This document shows positions 51,543 to 60,512 of a stretch of DNA of 64,000 bases, one piece after another. This DNA is from Hyphomicrobiales bacterium (GTDB lineage Bacteria; Pseudomonadota; Alphaproteobacteria; Rhizobiales; Aestuariivirgaceae). Made by a program: the position numbers and the translations under genes. The first letter of the stretch is position 1; each line of letters opens with the position of its first letter. A model generated the notes under the pieces. It was not told where the DNA came from, did not search any database, and saw only the letters and a program-made list of their open reading frames with translations. Location of the stretch: assembly GCA_016710435.1 (NCBI GenBank), contig JADJVV010000001.1:2192501-2256500 (forward strand), in the 5' to 3' direction.

Positions 51543-51974
51543 TCAACCCTTCCGGGGCTTGGGCGCTTTCCACGCGGGGATCAGGTCTTCGAGCTTCAGC
51601 GTCGACTGTGGCGCGAGTGCCAGCTTTTCGGCGGTGGAACCGGTGGCGATGGGATCGGCATTGGCGAGGTCCGGCGGCAGGCCCGCCTGATGCGGCGTCG
51701 CATCGCCTGCGTCATTGGCCCATTCATAGAGGAGCTTGGCGCTGTACTTTGCCTTCGCCTCCATGTTGACCGCCAGATGTCCGGCAGTCTGGCATACGGC
51801 GGGGCGGCGTTCGCAGAAGGCACGCACATCGGCAAAGGCATCTGCCGCCGCGGCCAGATAGGCAAAGCTGCTTGCCGTCGGTGGAACCACCCCCGGCTGC
51901 TGCTCTGATGCAGGTGGATTGGGCATGGCAACTGCCACGGCCCCCAGGATAATCGCGTTTCTCAAGATCCCCAT
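51543..51974 (-). CDS. DUF5330 family exported protein
   Basis: A 143-residue protein. It begins with a hydrophobic segment (LRNAIILGAVAVAM) that could be a signal or anchor, followed by a region with two paired cysteines in AFCERRPAVCQTA, the DUF5330 signature, and AKYSAKLLYEWAND. It is probably a small periplasmic protein with one disulfide. Function unknown. It is divergent from the peptidoglycan-binding protein gene. Confidence 0.8.
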   Translation of the reverse strand: MGILRNAIILGAVAVAMPNPPASEQQPGVVPPTASSFAYLAAAADAFADVRAFCERRPAVCQTAGHLAVNMEAKAKYSAKLLYEWANDAGDATPHQAGLPPDLANADPIATGSTAEKLALAPQSTLKLEDLIPAWKAPKPRKG

Positions 51975-52212
51975 GTGTAACCCCGTATCTGCAACCCCGT
52001 TCGCGTTCACCGTGTTGATCCGGTAATCCGTTCGGTTACCGTGATAGCAAAGCCCGCTTGCCGCCCGTTGAAGACGGGCACACAGTTTCGATTCAAATGC
52101 CGCGGGGTTTGGTAACGTCTCGTTCACCCTCTTTGCCTGTGCGCAAGCCACCGGGAGAAAGGTGGCATTAACCAGACTTGGGCAGAGTGTGGGGAAGTCA
52201 GGTGAGTTGCGT

Positions 52213-52986
52213 ATGGGCCGATCTTCCAAAGCCAGGGTTCGAGATGTGCTGGACGAGCGCGAGGGTGGCGTTTCGCCCGGTGCTGCGGCACTTGCCGTTT
52301 TCGCCATGGGGCTGGGCGGCATGATCGTGTGGAACGCTTTCTTCGGCGCCCATGACCAGGCTGCCACCAGCAAGTTCGTGACGCGCATTCCCAAGGGCGC
52401 CACCACCTATGTGGAAGTGGCTGCACCGGCAAAGCCCACGACCAGCATTACAATTACATATGATCCGCAGGTGGAAGACGTCCAGCGCGAGCTTCTCGCC
52501 ACCGGCCACTATCGTGGCCTTGTCGATGGCGTGACCGGCAAGCAGACCGTCATTGCCATCAAGTCCTACCAGCGTGACAACCAGTTGCCCATCACCGGCC
52601 AAGTGACGAAGAACCTGCTGGAGCACATCCGCTACACCCGCAAGGTGGCCGCAGCCTCGGAATTCACGGGCTCCGTTGCGCCGGAAAAACTTGCCGAACC
52701 GCAGCCGCTCAAGCGTGCCGTGGCGAATCAGCAGGTACAGCCCGCGCCTGCCGCTGCCGCCGCTCCTGCGCCCAAGCCGCAGGGCCTGGCCCGTGTCCGC
52801 GATGTGCAGCAGAAACTGCGCAAGCTGGGTTATGACATCGGCGCCGTCACCGGTGAACCTGATGATGCCACCCGCGCCGCCATCCTCAAGTTCGAGATGG
52901 ATTTCGGCCTGTCGATGGACGGCTCCATCAGCAAGGAACTCGTCGCTGCCCTGAAGGTTGCGGAAGCCGCCGCCGCCCAGCGGTGA
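52213..52986 (+). CDS. Peptidoglycan-binding domain protein, membrane anchored
   Basis: A 257-residue protein with an N-terminal charged tail, one membrane segment (about residues 25-45, AALAVFAMGLGGMIVWNAFF), and two PG_binding_1 modules: VEDVQRELLATGHYRGLVDG (about residue 92) and VRDVQQKLRKLGYDIGAVTG (about 195), both with the D-G-x-T/F pattern. It binds the cell wall from the inner membrane. The gene overlaps DUF1491 by four bases. Confidence 0.88.
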   Translation: MGRSSKARVRDVLDEREGGVSPGAAALAVFAMGLGGMIVWNAFFGAHDQAATSKFVTRIPKGATTYVEVAAPAKPTTSITITYDPQVEDVQRELLATGHYRGLVDGVTGKQTVIAIKSYQRDNQLPITGQVTKNLLEHIRYTRKVAAASEFTGSVAPEKLAEPQPLKRAVANQQVQPAPAAAAAPAPKPQGLARVRDVQQKLRKLGYDIGAVTGEPDDATRAAILKFEMDFGLSMDGSISKELVAALKVAEAAAAQR

Positions 52987-53324
52987 CACCACGCCTCACC
53001 ACCGCCATCTGGGTGCAGGCCTTCCTGCGCACCTGCGCGGTGAGGGGACAATTCGGCGCCATCGTCCATAAGGGCGCGGAAGAGGCGGGCGCACTCTACG
53101 TCGTCATCAACCATCTCGACGGAACCCACGACCTGCTCGCTCCCGCTCCCGGTGCTGCCTACGATGACGCGGGCGAGCGCCGGTTCATCCGCGACGTTCC
53201 CGTGCCTGTGGCGTGGGGCCACATCAGCGAACGCATGGCGCGCCGGAAAAAGGCCGACCCCGACCTCTGGCTCATCGAAGTGGAAGACCGCAATGGCCTC
53301 GCGGGTCTTGCTGTGGAAGAGTAG
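52983..53324 (+). CDS. DUF1491 family protein
   Basis: A 113-residue protein with the DUF1491 pattern: LTTAIWVQAFLRTCAVRGQF, then ERMARRKKADPDLWLIEVED. Function unknown, conserved in alphaproteobacteria. It starts with GTG inside the stop region of the preceding gene (GTGA overlap), hence it is translationally coupled to the peptidoglycan-binding protein. Confidence 0.88.
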   Translation: MTPRLTTAIWVQAFLRTCAVRGQFGAIVHKGAEEAGALYVVINHLDGTHDLLAPAPGAAYDDAGERRFIRDVPVPVAWGHISERMARRKKADPDLWLIEVEDRNGLAGLAVEE

Positions 53325-53407
53325 CGGCTTAGTCATTTGTTAACCATGACTGGCCTTAATCGCGTCACGGGGTGAACGAAGCAACCCAGGGGAATGAGGC
53401 TCGCGTC

Positions 53408-53608
53408 ATGTCATCGGTACTGGAATTCGCACTGCGTCCGAGGGCTGGCAATCCGCCATCGCAAGATGGACACAGCGCTGAAATCATCATTTTTCCAGGT
53501 GTACGCTTTGAGCGTCTGGTCAACGAAGATGATGACCTCTTCGAGCCCGAACCGCACACGCCCCGCGCCGGACACGGCCTGAACCGCCGCCGCGCCGCCA
53601 AATCATAG
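53408..53608 (+). CDS. Small conserved hypothetical protein
   Basis: A 66-residue product beginning MSSVLEFALRPRAGNPPSQ and containing HSAEIIIFPGVRFERLV, a stretch I recall from small rhizobial proteins of unknown function. The acidic middle and basic tail (GLNRRRAAKS) are notable. ATG 53408 has GAGG about 13 bases upstream; a GTG at 53372 is in frame. It is probably a real gene, but with limited support. Confidence 0.55.
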   Translation: MSSVLEFALRPRAGNPPSQDGHSAEIIIFPGVRFERLVNEDDDLFEPEPHTPRAGHGLNRRRAAKS

Positions 53609-53620
53609 AAGCCGCAGGGG

Positions 53621-54184
53621 TTACGATTTCTGCCGCGCGCAACTGCTGTTGCGCACCGCCGCCAGCGTGGAGCTGCGGAAGATCGGATCGGCAACCGGCA
53701 CCCAGATCACCGCAATGCCGCGCGCTTCCGGTGTCTCCACCTTCCAGCCTACGTTGTCGATCGCCTCGGCCTCGCCGCCTTCATCGAGCGCGCCCTTCAG
53801 TTGCGCAATGAGATCGGGCGCCTGCAACAGGTCCACCGCAAAGCTGTTTTCGCCCGCCTGCGCATCGGTGAGCGAATAGACCTGGCGGCCCTTCACCGTG
53901 AAGATCGAGAAGGTCCAGTAGCCGCGCGGCAGCTTGGCGGTGATCTGCATCGGGCCTTGCGAGAGGTCGTAGCGGCACATGGCCACGATGTCTGACACCG
54001 CATAGGCCGGAAAGAGTCGTGCCACCTGCGCTGGCGTGAGCAGCATCATGGTGTTGCGGCTGTCGGGACCGAGCGCGGCCTCCACCTTGCTGTCGAAATT
54101 ATAGCCGGGATAGTAGAGCACATAGGCCGCATGCGTCGCGATGGCCGAAGCGATGAACAGCAGCATCCAGTAGAAGCGCCCCAC
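53621..54184 (-). CDS. DUF1254 family membrane-anchored protein
   Basis: A 187-residue protein with an N-terminal membrane segment (YWMLLFIASAIATHAAYVLYY) and a DUF1254-like region (MCRYDLSQGPMQITAKLPRG, then YWTFSIFTVKGRQVYS). DUF1254 and DUF1214 usually occur together, here in two adjoining genes with one base between them. The fold is probably a periplasmic sandwich; function unknown. Confidence 0.8.
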   Translation of the reverse strand: MGRFYWMLLFIASAIATHAAYVLYYPGYNFDSKVEAALGPDSRNTMMLLTPAQVARLFPAYAVSDIVAMCRYDLSQGPMQITAKLPRGYWTFSIFTVKGRQVYSLTDAQAGENSFAVDLLQAPDLIAQLKGALDEGGEAEAIDNVGWKVETPEARGIAVIWVPVADPIFRSSTLAAVRNSSCARQKS

Positions 54185-54185
54185 C

Positions 54186-54722
54186 TCAGCACCTCACCCG
54201 CTTGATGCCGGGAAGGGCGAGCGGCTTGTCGCCTTCCTGCGGGTCATGGATGGTGAGGGATACGACAGGTGTGCCCTGCGGCGGGAACATCAGCCGGTTG
54301 CCGGGCACGGGCATCTCCGAAAGAAAAATGTTCACGCTGCCATCCGCTTCATAAATGGCTTCGCCCGCGCCGAGCGTCGCGGCGGAACCATCGGCCCCTG
54401 CAACACCCATGGACCAGCGCCGCGCCGCGGGCATCATGCCGGAAAGTTCGTAGAGGCATTCGTTGCGCAACTGGTGGCCCTCGTCATCCGTGCTGCGCAC
54501 GAAGTGCCGGGAGGTGAGGGGCGGTGGCACCTGGCCCTGGTTGATGAAGTATCCAAAGGCGTAAGGCGCTGCGGGATGATCGGTGGCGTTGCGGCGCTCT
54601 TTCCACTGTGGCTGTCCGGCAGCGGCTTCGAAGCCGTAGTTCTCGATCATGCTCACGGCACTGATCCAGCCTGCCGCGACTCCCGCGACGATGGCAAACA
54701 GCATGTGGAGAAATCCGCGCAT
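54186..54722 (-). CDS. DUF1214 family membrane-anchored protein
   Basis: A 178-residue protein with an N-terminal membrane segment (LHMLFAIVAGVAAGWISAVS), then a periplasmic domain of the DUF1214 family (YELSGMMPAARRWSMGVAG, EADGSVNIFLSEMPVPGNR). It is directly upstream of the DUF1254 partner, in one operon, and downstream of the penicillin-binding protein on the other side of a 44-base gap. Confidence 0.82.
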   Translation of the reverse strand: MRGFLHMLFAIVAGVAAGWISAVSMIENYGFEAAAGQPQWKERRNATDHPAAPYAFGYFINQGQVPPPLTSRHFVRSTDDEGHQLRNECLYELSGMMPAARRWSMGVAGADGSAATLGAGEAIYEADGSVNIFLSEMPVPGNRLMFPPQGTPVVSLTIHDPQEGDKPLALPGIKRVRC

Positions 54723-54766
54723 TCTTCAGTCAGATACACTGTTCGCGGGCATGCGTCCAACCGCCG

Positions 54767-57064
54767 TCAGAAGTTGAAAAGGGTTTTCTTTTTCTTCGGT
54801 TTGTCGGCCCGGTTCTTGCCCCGGAACAACTTGTCAAAGAGCGAGCGGTGTTCACCCTCGGGTTCCGAGGCGTTGACGATGGGTTTTGAAGGTTTCGGCG
54901 GCGTTTTGGGAGCGACCTGAGGCTCCAACGTGCCTGCGGATTTCTTCACGGCCTTGGTGGTCTCCAGGGGGGCGGACTTCTGTTTCTCGAACAGCGAGAA
55001 CATGCCGTTCAGCACATCGCGGACCTCGTCCGGCTGCTCGGGCTGTGATTCGGGCGAAACGTCAGGTGTTTCGTCCACCACGGGAGTGGCATCGGGTGCA
55101 GGTTCTTCAGGCGCCACCTGCACGAATGAGGCATCGAGCGGAATGCCGGGGAGGCCGGTGGGACGTTTTCCCGCATCCGCCACAAGCATGATTCGCTTCC
55201 AGATCGGTGCGGGGATCACACCGCCCGTCACATTGTTCATGGGTGTGAAATCATCGTTGCCCACCCAAACGCCGGTCACGTTATGGGCGGTGAAGCCCAC
55301 GTACCAGGCGTCGCGATAGCTCTGGTTGGTGCCCGTCTTGCCGCCCTGCGGTTCGGTGAGGAGGTCGGCCTTGCGCGCCGTTCCCGCCTTCACCACCTGC
55401 GCCATCATGGAATTGAGTTCCGCCACCTTGTCGTAGGGCAGGGTCTGCACCGCATCCGTGCCACTGCGGGCGCGGCTGTAGATGACCTCGCCCGTGGGCC
55501 GGCGGATCTCGAGGACGGAGTAGGGCTTCGCCTTCTTTCCGCCGGCGGCGAAGGTGGCGTAGCCCGTGGTAAGATCGAGCAGCGTCAACGCGCTCGTGCC
55601 CAGCACCATCGGCGGCCATGTCTCCAGTTCGCCGACAATCCCGGCATCATGGGCCGTCTTGATGATGGCGGGGCGCCCCGTGACGATGGAGAGCTTCACC
55701 GGTACGGAATTGTACGAGTGCGCCAGGGCGGCGATGAGGGTGGTCCGGCCCACCCAGCCGCCCTTGTAGTTGCGTGGTGCCCAGCCGCCGATCGACACCG
55801 GTCCGTCGACGATGGAATCATCGGGCTTGTAACCATCCATCAACGCCGTGAGATAGACGAACGGCTTGAAGGCCGAACCCGTCTGCCGCTTGGCGGAGGT
55901 GGCGCGGTTGAACTGGCTCTCGTCGTAGTCCTTGCCGCCGATGATAGCGCGCACCGCGCCGTCGGGGGCCATGGTCACGGATGCACCCTGCGAGAACTTC
56001 GACAGCGTGCCGTCCATGGCGATGTACTCGTTGATGATCTTCTGGCTCTCGTCCTGAAGCTTGCGGTCGATGGTGGTCTTCACCTCGATCACGTATTCGC
56101 TGGTCAGGCGGTGTTCCTGCAGCACCGCCATGGTGTCTTCATAGGCCCAGTCGAGGAACCAGTCGGGTGCCGCTCCGCCGCGCTTGGCAATGATGGTGGG
56201 AGATTCGCGCCGCGCCTGCAGCAGTTCGCCCTGGGTGATGAAGCCTGCATCCAGCATGCGGTAGAGCACAACGTTGGTGCGCGCCCGCGACGCTTCCGGA
56301 TTGGCATGCGGTGCATAACTTGTCGGCGCCTTGAACAACCCGGCAATGGTCGCTGCTTCCACCAGGTTGATGTCGCGCACCGACTTGCCGAAATAGAACT
56401 GCGAGGCCGCTTCCACGCCATAGGAGCCGCCGCCCAGATAGGAGCGGTCGAGATAGAGCTTCAGGATCTCTTCCTTGCTCAGCCGCGCTTCCAGCCACAG
56501 CGACAGGAAAGCCTCGTGCACCTTGCGGCGGATCGTGCGCTCGGGCGACAGGAACAGATTCTTCGCCACCTGCTGCGTGATCGATGAACCACCCTGCTTC
56601 ACGCCATCGGCGCGGGCATTGCGCACGATGGCGCGCAACGTGCCGAACACGTCCACGCCGAAGTGATCGAAGAAGCGCGCATCCTCGGTGGCCAGCACGG
56701 CCTTGATGAGTTGCGGCGGAATTTCATCAAGCGGTATGGCGTCGTCCTGGCGGATGCCGCGCTGTCCCACCACTTCGCCGTTCACGTCGGTGAAGGTCAC
56801 GGCATATTCTCGGCCGCGGTTCCACCAGTCCCCGGTGCCGGAGAAGGGCGGCAGCGCATAGGCCAGCAACAGGAAGGCCAGTGCCGTGCCGAAGGTTGCC
56901 ATGTCGTCGAGAATGTCAATGAATGGCCGCAGCAGGCGCGGCAGCTTGAAATAGCGGTAGAGGAACGACGAATAGGCCGAGCCTGCCCGTTTCAGGGCAT
57001 CCCAGATCTCGAACATGGCGCTGGAAAAGGCGGCATCGCCTTTCCACACCGTGCGGATGAGCAT
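54767..57064 (-). CDS. Class A penicillin-binding protein (PBP1 family)
   Basis: A 765-residue bifunctional enzyme. After an N-terminal membrane segment (FGTALAFLLLAYALPPF) comes the glycosyltransferase domain with the catalytic Glu in ATEDARFFDHFGVD and GGSSITQQVAKNL. The transpeptidase domain has the SxxK in TGSAFKPF, SxN in HSYNSVP and KTG in GGKTGTNQ. The C-terminal 130 residues are Pro/Glu/Lys-rich and disordered, an extension beyond the core. It polymerises and cross-links peptidoglycan in the periplasm. The start at 57064 lacks a strong binding site; ATG 57016 is possible. Confidence 0.93.
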   Translation of the reverse strand: MLIRTVWKGDAAFSSAMFEIWDALKRAGSAYSSFLYRYFKLPRLLRPFIDILDDMATFGTALAFLLLAYALPPFSGTGDWWNRGREYAVTFTDVNGEVVGQRGIRQDDAIPLDEIPPQLIKAVLATEDARFFDHFGVDVFGTLRAIVRNARADGVKQGGSSITQQVAKNLFLSPERTIRRKVHEAFLSLWLEARLSKEEILKLYLDRSYLGGGSYGVEAASQFYFGKSVRDINLVEAATIAGLFKAPTSYAPHANPEASRARTNVVLYRMLDAGFITQGELLQARRESPTIIAKRGGAAPDWFLDWAYEDTMAVLQEHRLTSEYVIEVKTTIDRKLQDESQKIINEYIAMDGTLSKFSQGASVTMAPDGAVRAIIGGKDYDESQFNRATSAKRQTGSAFKPFVYLTALMDGYKPDDSIVDGPVSIGGWAPRNYKGGWVGRTTLIAALAHSYNSVPVKLSIVTGRPAIIKTAHDAGIVGELETWPPMVLGTSALTLLDLTTGYATFAAGGKKAKPYSVLEIRRPTGEVIYSRARSGTDAVQTLPYDKVAELNSMMAQVVKAGTARKADLLTEPQGGKTGTNQSYRDAWYVGFTAHNVTGVWVGNDDFTPMNNVTGGVIPAPIWKRIMLVADAGKRPTGLPGIPLDASFVQVAPEEPAPDATPVVDETPDVSPESQPEQPDEVRDVLNGMFSLFEKQKSAPLETTKAVKKSAGTLEPQVAPKTPPKPSKPIVNASEPEGEHRSLFDKLFRGKNRADKPKKKKTLFNF

Positions 57065-57346
57065 GAAACGGGTCGGCAGTTTGGCCAATGGGTTACACCT
57101 GCAATGGCAGTGGCTTAATGCGTCGGTCCCCGCCTCGCAAGGGATGGCTGATCCGGCACGGTTTTGGCCCACTTGCGGGAATCGGGTGGCCGATTTGTGA
57201 CATAGCCCTGCCGCCTTGCCAGCAGCTTGCCCTTTTTTCAGGCGGAGATCGCCCAAGTTGCGAAAAATTTAGGCAACCACGTCGGCGGCACGCTCCCAGC
57301 CACGCATTATATCGTGGAGAATCAATGGTTAAACAAGCTGGTGGCG

Positions 57347-57362
57347 TGGCACGTCCCTTGCC
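57347..57362 (+). promoter_or_regulatory. Sigma-54 promoter of amtB
   Basis: TGGCACG (57347-57353) and TTGC (57358-57361) with the invariant GG and GC ten bases apart, an exact -24/-12 element. Transcription should start near 57373, leaving a 37-base leader. The 345-base gap 57065-57409 also holds the divergent PBP promoter; an NtrC dyad could not be picked out. A hyphenated palindrome CCACG/CGTGG lies at 57300-57318. Confidence 0.85.
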
Positions 57363-57409
57363 ATGACCAAAGCCGCTGCGCCGGACAACTCAAACAAGAA
57401 ACCGGCAGA

Positions 57410-58705
57410 ATGGGAAAATCCATGCACCGTCTCGCCATGCGGCTGGCTCTGGCCCCCGCGCTTTCATGCCTGTTGATCACGCCCGCCTATGCCCAGTCCG
57501 CTGCCTTGAACGGAGCGGATACGGCCTGGCTGCTCGTCGCCTCCTGCCTGGTGCTGATGATGACCGTGCCGGGGCTTGCACTCTTCTATGCGGGACTGGT
57601 GCGCAAGAAGAACGTGCTCTCCACCATGATGCAGAGCTTCGCCGCCACCTGCCTCATCTCGCTCCTGTGGATCTTCGTGGGCTACTCCCTTGCCTTCTCC
57701 GGGCAAGGTGCCCTCATCGGCGATACCTCCCGCCTGTTCCTCCGTGGACTGACGGTTGACGGCCTCGTGGGCACCATTCCGGAGAGCCTGTTCATGGTCT
57801 TCCAGATGACCTTCGCCATCATCACGCCGGCACTCATCTGCGGAGCCTTCGCGGACCGCATGAAATTCTCGGCACTTCTGTGGTTTCTCTCCCTCTGGTT
57901 CCTTCTCGTCTATGTGCCCGTGGCGCATTGGGTCTGGGGCGGCGGATTCCTGGCGCAGATGGGCCTGAAGGATTTTGCCGGCGGCACCGTTGTCGAGATC
58001 AATTCCGGCGTGGCGGGCCTTGTCGCGGCCATCATGCTGGGCAAGCGCAAGGGCTACCCGCAGGAAGCGATGATCCCGCACAACCTCGTGCTCTCGGTCA
58101 CGGGTGCCTCGCTGCTCTGGGTCGGCTGGCTCGCCTTCAACGGCGGCTCGGCTCTCGCCGCCAATGCGACTGCAGCCTTTGCGCTGATGAACACGCAAGT
58201 CGCAGGTGCGGCAGGAGCATTGGCCTGGATGGCGGTGGAATGGCAGAAGCACGGAAAGCCTTCGGTCCTCGGCATCATCTCCGGCGCTGTGGCGGGCATG
58301 GTGGCAATCACGCCCTCCTGCGGCTTCGTCTCCCCCATGGGGGCACTCGTGATCGGCCTTCTTGCAGGCATCGCCTGCTTCTATGCCTCGACCAGTCTGA
58401 AACGCGCGCTCGGCTATGACGACTCGCTGGACGTGTTCGGCGTGCACGGCGTTGGCGGCTATGTCGGCACCATCGGCGTGGGCCTCTTTGCCTCCGCCGC
58501 ATGGGGCGGCACCGCGGGTCTCATCGAGGGCAACTGGAGACAATTGGCAATCCAGCTTGCGGCCTGCGCCATCGTCACGGTTTACGGCGGCATCCTCAGC
58601 TTCGCCATCCTCTCGGTGATCGAAAAACTGCAGGGCCTCCGCGTCAACAAAGAAACCGAAATCGAAGGGCTCGACATCGGCCTGCACGGCGAAGTGGTTC
58701 CTTGA
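57410..58705 (+). CDS. amtB: Ammonium transporter AmtB
   Basis: A 431-residue transporter with a cleavable N-terminal signal (LALAPALSCLLITPAYAQSA) and eleven membrane segments. Family features include GLVRKKNVLSTMMQSF, the pore His in DVFGVHGVGGYVG and the NSGVAGLVAA segment. It imports ammonium. glnK, the usual companion gene, is absent from both sides. Transcription is from a sigma-54 promoter, so induction under nitrogen limitation through NtrC is likely. ATG 57410 was preferred for the signal-peptide position. Confidence 0.95.
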   Translation: MGKSMHRLAMRLALAPALSCLLITPAYAQSAALNGADTAWLLVASCLVLMMTVPGLALFYAGLVRKKNVLSTMMQSFAATCLISLLWIFVGYSLAFSGQGALIGDTSRLFLRGLTVDGLVGTIPESLFMVFQMTFAIITPALICGAFADRMKFSALLWFLSLWFLLVYVPVAHWVWGGGFLAQMGLKDFAGGTVVEINSGVAGLVAAIMLGKRKGYPQEAMIPHNLVLSVTGASLLWVGWLAFNGGSALAANATAAFALMNTQVAGAAGALAWMAVEWQKHGKPSVLGIISGAVAGMVAITPSCGFVSPMGALVIGLLAGIACFYASTSLKRALGYDDSLDVFGVHGVGGYVGTIGVGLFASAAWGGTAGLIEGNWRQLAIQLAACAIVTVYGGILSFAILSVIEKLQGLRVNKETEIEGLDIGLHGEVVP

Positions 58706-58758
58706 TCCGGAGAGAATTGGATTGGCGCGGTTGAGGTCGAGCGCATAGACTCGTGGCC

Positions 58759-59370
58759 ATGCAACTGTCCGCCCTTCTTCTTTTCGCCGCCGCCCTGTTC
58801 GTGAATGCCGGTTCTCCGGGTCCGTCCATCGCCGCCCTTGTGGCCCGCGTCATCAGCCGCGGATTGGGCAGCGTGCTGCCCTTCCTTGCTGCCATGTGGA
58901 TCGGCGAGGCCATGTGGCTGGTGGCGGCCGTGTTGGGGTTGGGCTTCGTCGCCCAGAAGTTCTATCTGCTCTTCTCCATCGTCAAGTACGCAGGCGTTGC
59001 CTATCTCCTCTTCCTCGCCTGGAAGATGTGGACGGCCCCTGCCGCGGTGCAGGCCGGAGAGCTGCCGCGTGACGACTCCGCCTTGCGCCTGTTCATGACG
59101 GGCATGGCCCTCACCATCGGCAATCCCAAGATCATGGTGTTTTACCTCGCCCTGTTGCCATCACTGATCGACCTCAACGCCGTCGGCACACTGGGCCTTG
59201 CCGAACTCGTTGCCACCGCCATTCTGGTGATGATGACGGTTGACCTCGCCTGGGCCTTTGCCGCTTCATGGGCGCGCGGCTGGCTCCGCAGTCCGCGCGC
59301 CATCCGCATGGCCAACCGCGCCAGTGCCACGGCCATGACCGGCGCCGCCGTTGCAATCGCCACCCGCTAG
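58759..59370 (+). CDS. LysE family amino acid exporter
   Basis: A 203-residue protein with six membrane segments in the RhtB/LysE pattern: FVNAGSPGPSIAALVARVIS and GMALTIGNPKIMVFYLALLP. The family exports amino acids and related compounds. The ATG at 58759 was chosen; a GTG two codons upstream (58753) is possible. Neither has a strong binding site. It is followed after 15 bases by a cysteine-cluster protein. Confidence 0.9.
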   Translation: MQLSALLLFAAALFVNAGSPGPSIAALVARVISRGLGSVLPFLAAMWIGEAMWLVAAVLGLGFVAQKFYLLFSIVKYAGVAYLLFLAWKMWTAPAAVQAGELPRDDSALRLFMTGMALTIGNPKIMVFYLALLPSLIDLNAVGTLGLAELVATAILVMMTVDLAWAFAASWARGWLRSPRAIRMANRASATAMTGAAVAIATR

Positions 59371-59385
59371 CTTTAGCAAGGGCCG

Positions 59386-59847
59386 ATGACCGAGCCGTTC
59401 TGGAAAACCAAATCCCTCGAGGACATGTCCCGCGAAGAGTGGGAGAGCCTGTGTGATGGCTGCGGGCGCTGCTGTCTCAACAAGCTTGAGGACGAAGACA
59501 CGGGCCACTTCCTCTACACGCGCGCCGCCTGCAAGCTGCTTGATCTCAAGACCTGCCGCTGCACCGACTATCCCAACCGCGCCAAGCGCGTGCCCGATTG
59601 CGTGACACTGACACCGGAAGTGATCGACGGCCTCGGCTGGCTTCCCGAAACCTGCGCCTACCGCCTGCTCGATGAAGGCAACCCGCTGCCCTGGTGGCAC
59701 CCCCTGGTGTCGGGAACGCAAAAGACCGTCACCGACGCAGGCATCTCCATCGCCGGCATGGCCTATTCCGAAGAAGGCATCCGCGTCGACGACCTCATCA
59801 ACCACTTGTGGAAACTGCCCAAGGCCAAGCGCAAGAAGACCGGCTGA
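59386..59847 (+). CDS. YcgN family cysteine cluster protein (UPF0260)
   Basis: A 153-residue protein with the conserved cysteine set LCDGCGRCCLNKL and KTCRCTDYPNRAKRVPDC, then PETCAYRLL. The cysteines may bind a metal or an iron-sulfur cluster. Function unknown. Start ATG 59386 follows the LysE gene by 15 bases. Four bases separate it from the 3' end of the convergent sortase gene. Confidence 0.93.
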   Translation: MTEPFWKTKSLEDMSREEWESLCDGCGRCCLNKLEDEDTGHFLYTRAACKLLDLKTCRCTDYPNRAKRVPDCVTLTPEVIDGLGWLPETCAYRLLDEGNPLPWWHPLVSGTQKTVTDAGISIAGMAYSEEGIRVDDLINHLWKLPKAKRKKTG

Positions 59848-59851
59848 CAGG

Positions 59852-60511
59852 TCACTTCACCATCGCCGCTTCGACGATGTAGCGTTCAGGCCCGTGCACC
59901 ACGCTGCCGAAGGGGTAGCAGGTGGAGAGCACCAGCTTGTGACCCGGTGCGTGAGCATCAATGCCACTCTTGTTCCAGTCCGCCACCCGCATGCCGGTGA
60001 CGGCATAACGGAAGGTGAGGCCGTCGCTCCGCGTGATGCTGATGAGGTCGCCCACCACCACATCCTTGAGGAAGGCGAAATGCGTGTCGCGGTGCGCAGC
60101 GATGACGCTGGTGCCGCGCTCGCCGGGCCGTGGCGTTTCCGCCACATGTGCTGGCCCGAAAGCGAGCGATTCCGGCGTGGCGCCATTGAGCACGATGGCC
60201 GATGCGCCGATGCGGGGAATGCTGATCTCCGCCACCGGCCAGGTGTCGGCCCAGCTCCACGGCTTCACCGCTTCGCCCGTCGCCACCGATTGCGAGAAGG
60301 CCCGCGCCAGCAGTACCTGGCTGACCTCGGCCTTCAGCATGATCCAACTCGACTTGCCCAGCATGAGCACGGCTCCGGCAATGCAGATGACGGTGAGGAG
60401 ATTGAGGATGGACCGGCGGCGGGGGGTCGCCGGTCCATCTTTCCGCGCATGCCCGGCGGGCAGTGCAAATCCCTTTTCAGGCATGCGCGTAGCGGGTGTG
60501 ATCGTTGTCAC
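59852..60511 (-). CDS. Class GN sortase
   Basis: A 219-residue sortase. An N-terminal membrane segment (LLTVICIAGAVLMLG) precedes the catalytic domain. The catalytic His is in VIAAHRDTHFAFL, the Cys in KLVLSTCYPFGSV and the Arg in HGPERYIVEAA. Class GN sortases occur in Gram-negative bacteria with one dedicated target gene, which is exactly what is adjacent here (one-base gap). It should cleave the LPQTA motif of the upstream gene product on the periplasmic side. The start is a GTG at 60511; ATG 60484 is an alternative. Confidence 0.93.
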   Translation of the reverse strand: MTTITPATRMPEKGFALPAGHARKDGPATPRRRSILNLLTVICIAGAVLMLGKSSWIMLKAEVSQVLLARAFSQSVATGEAVKPWSWADTWPVAEISIPRIGASAIVLNGATPESLAFGPAHVAETPRPGERGTSVIAAHRDTHFAFLKDVVVGDLISITRSDGLTFRYAVTGMRVADWNKSGIDAHAPGHKLVLSTCYPFGSVVHGPERYIVEAAMVK

Positions 60512-60512
60512 G

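Noticed and set aside
57065..57340. NtrC binding dyad upstream of amtB
   Set aside because: No TGCACC-N-GGTGCA like pair could be found by eye, so none is annotated despite the sigma-54 promoter.
57464..58687. 407-codon minus-strand frame opposite amtB
   Set aside because: His/Glu/Asp-rich translation without domain, exactly opposite the AmtB membrane segments.
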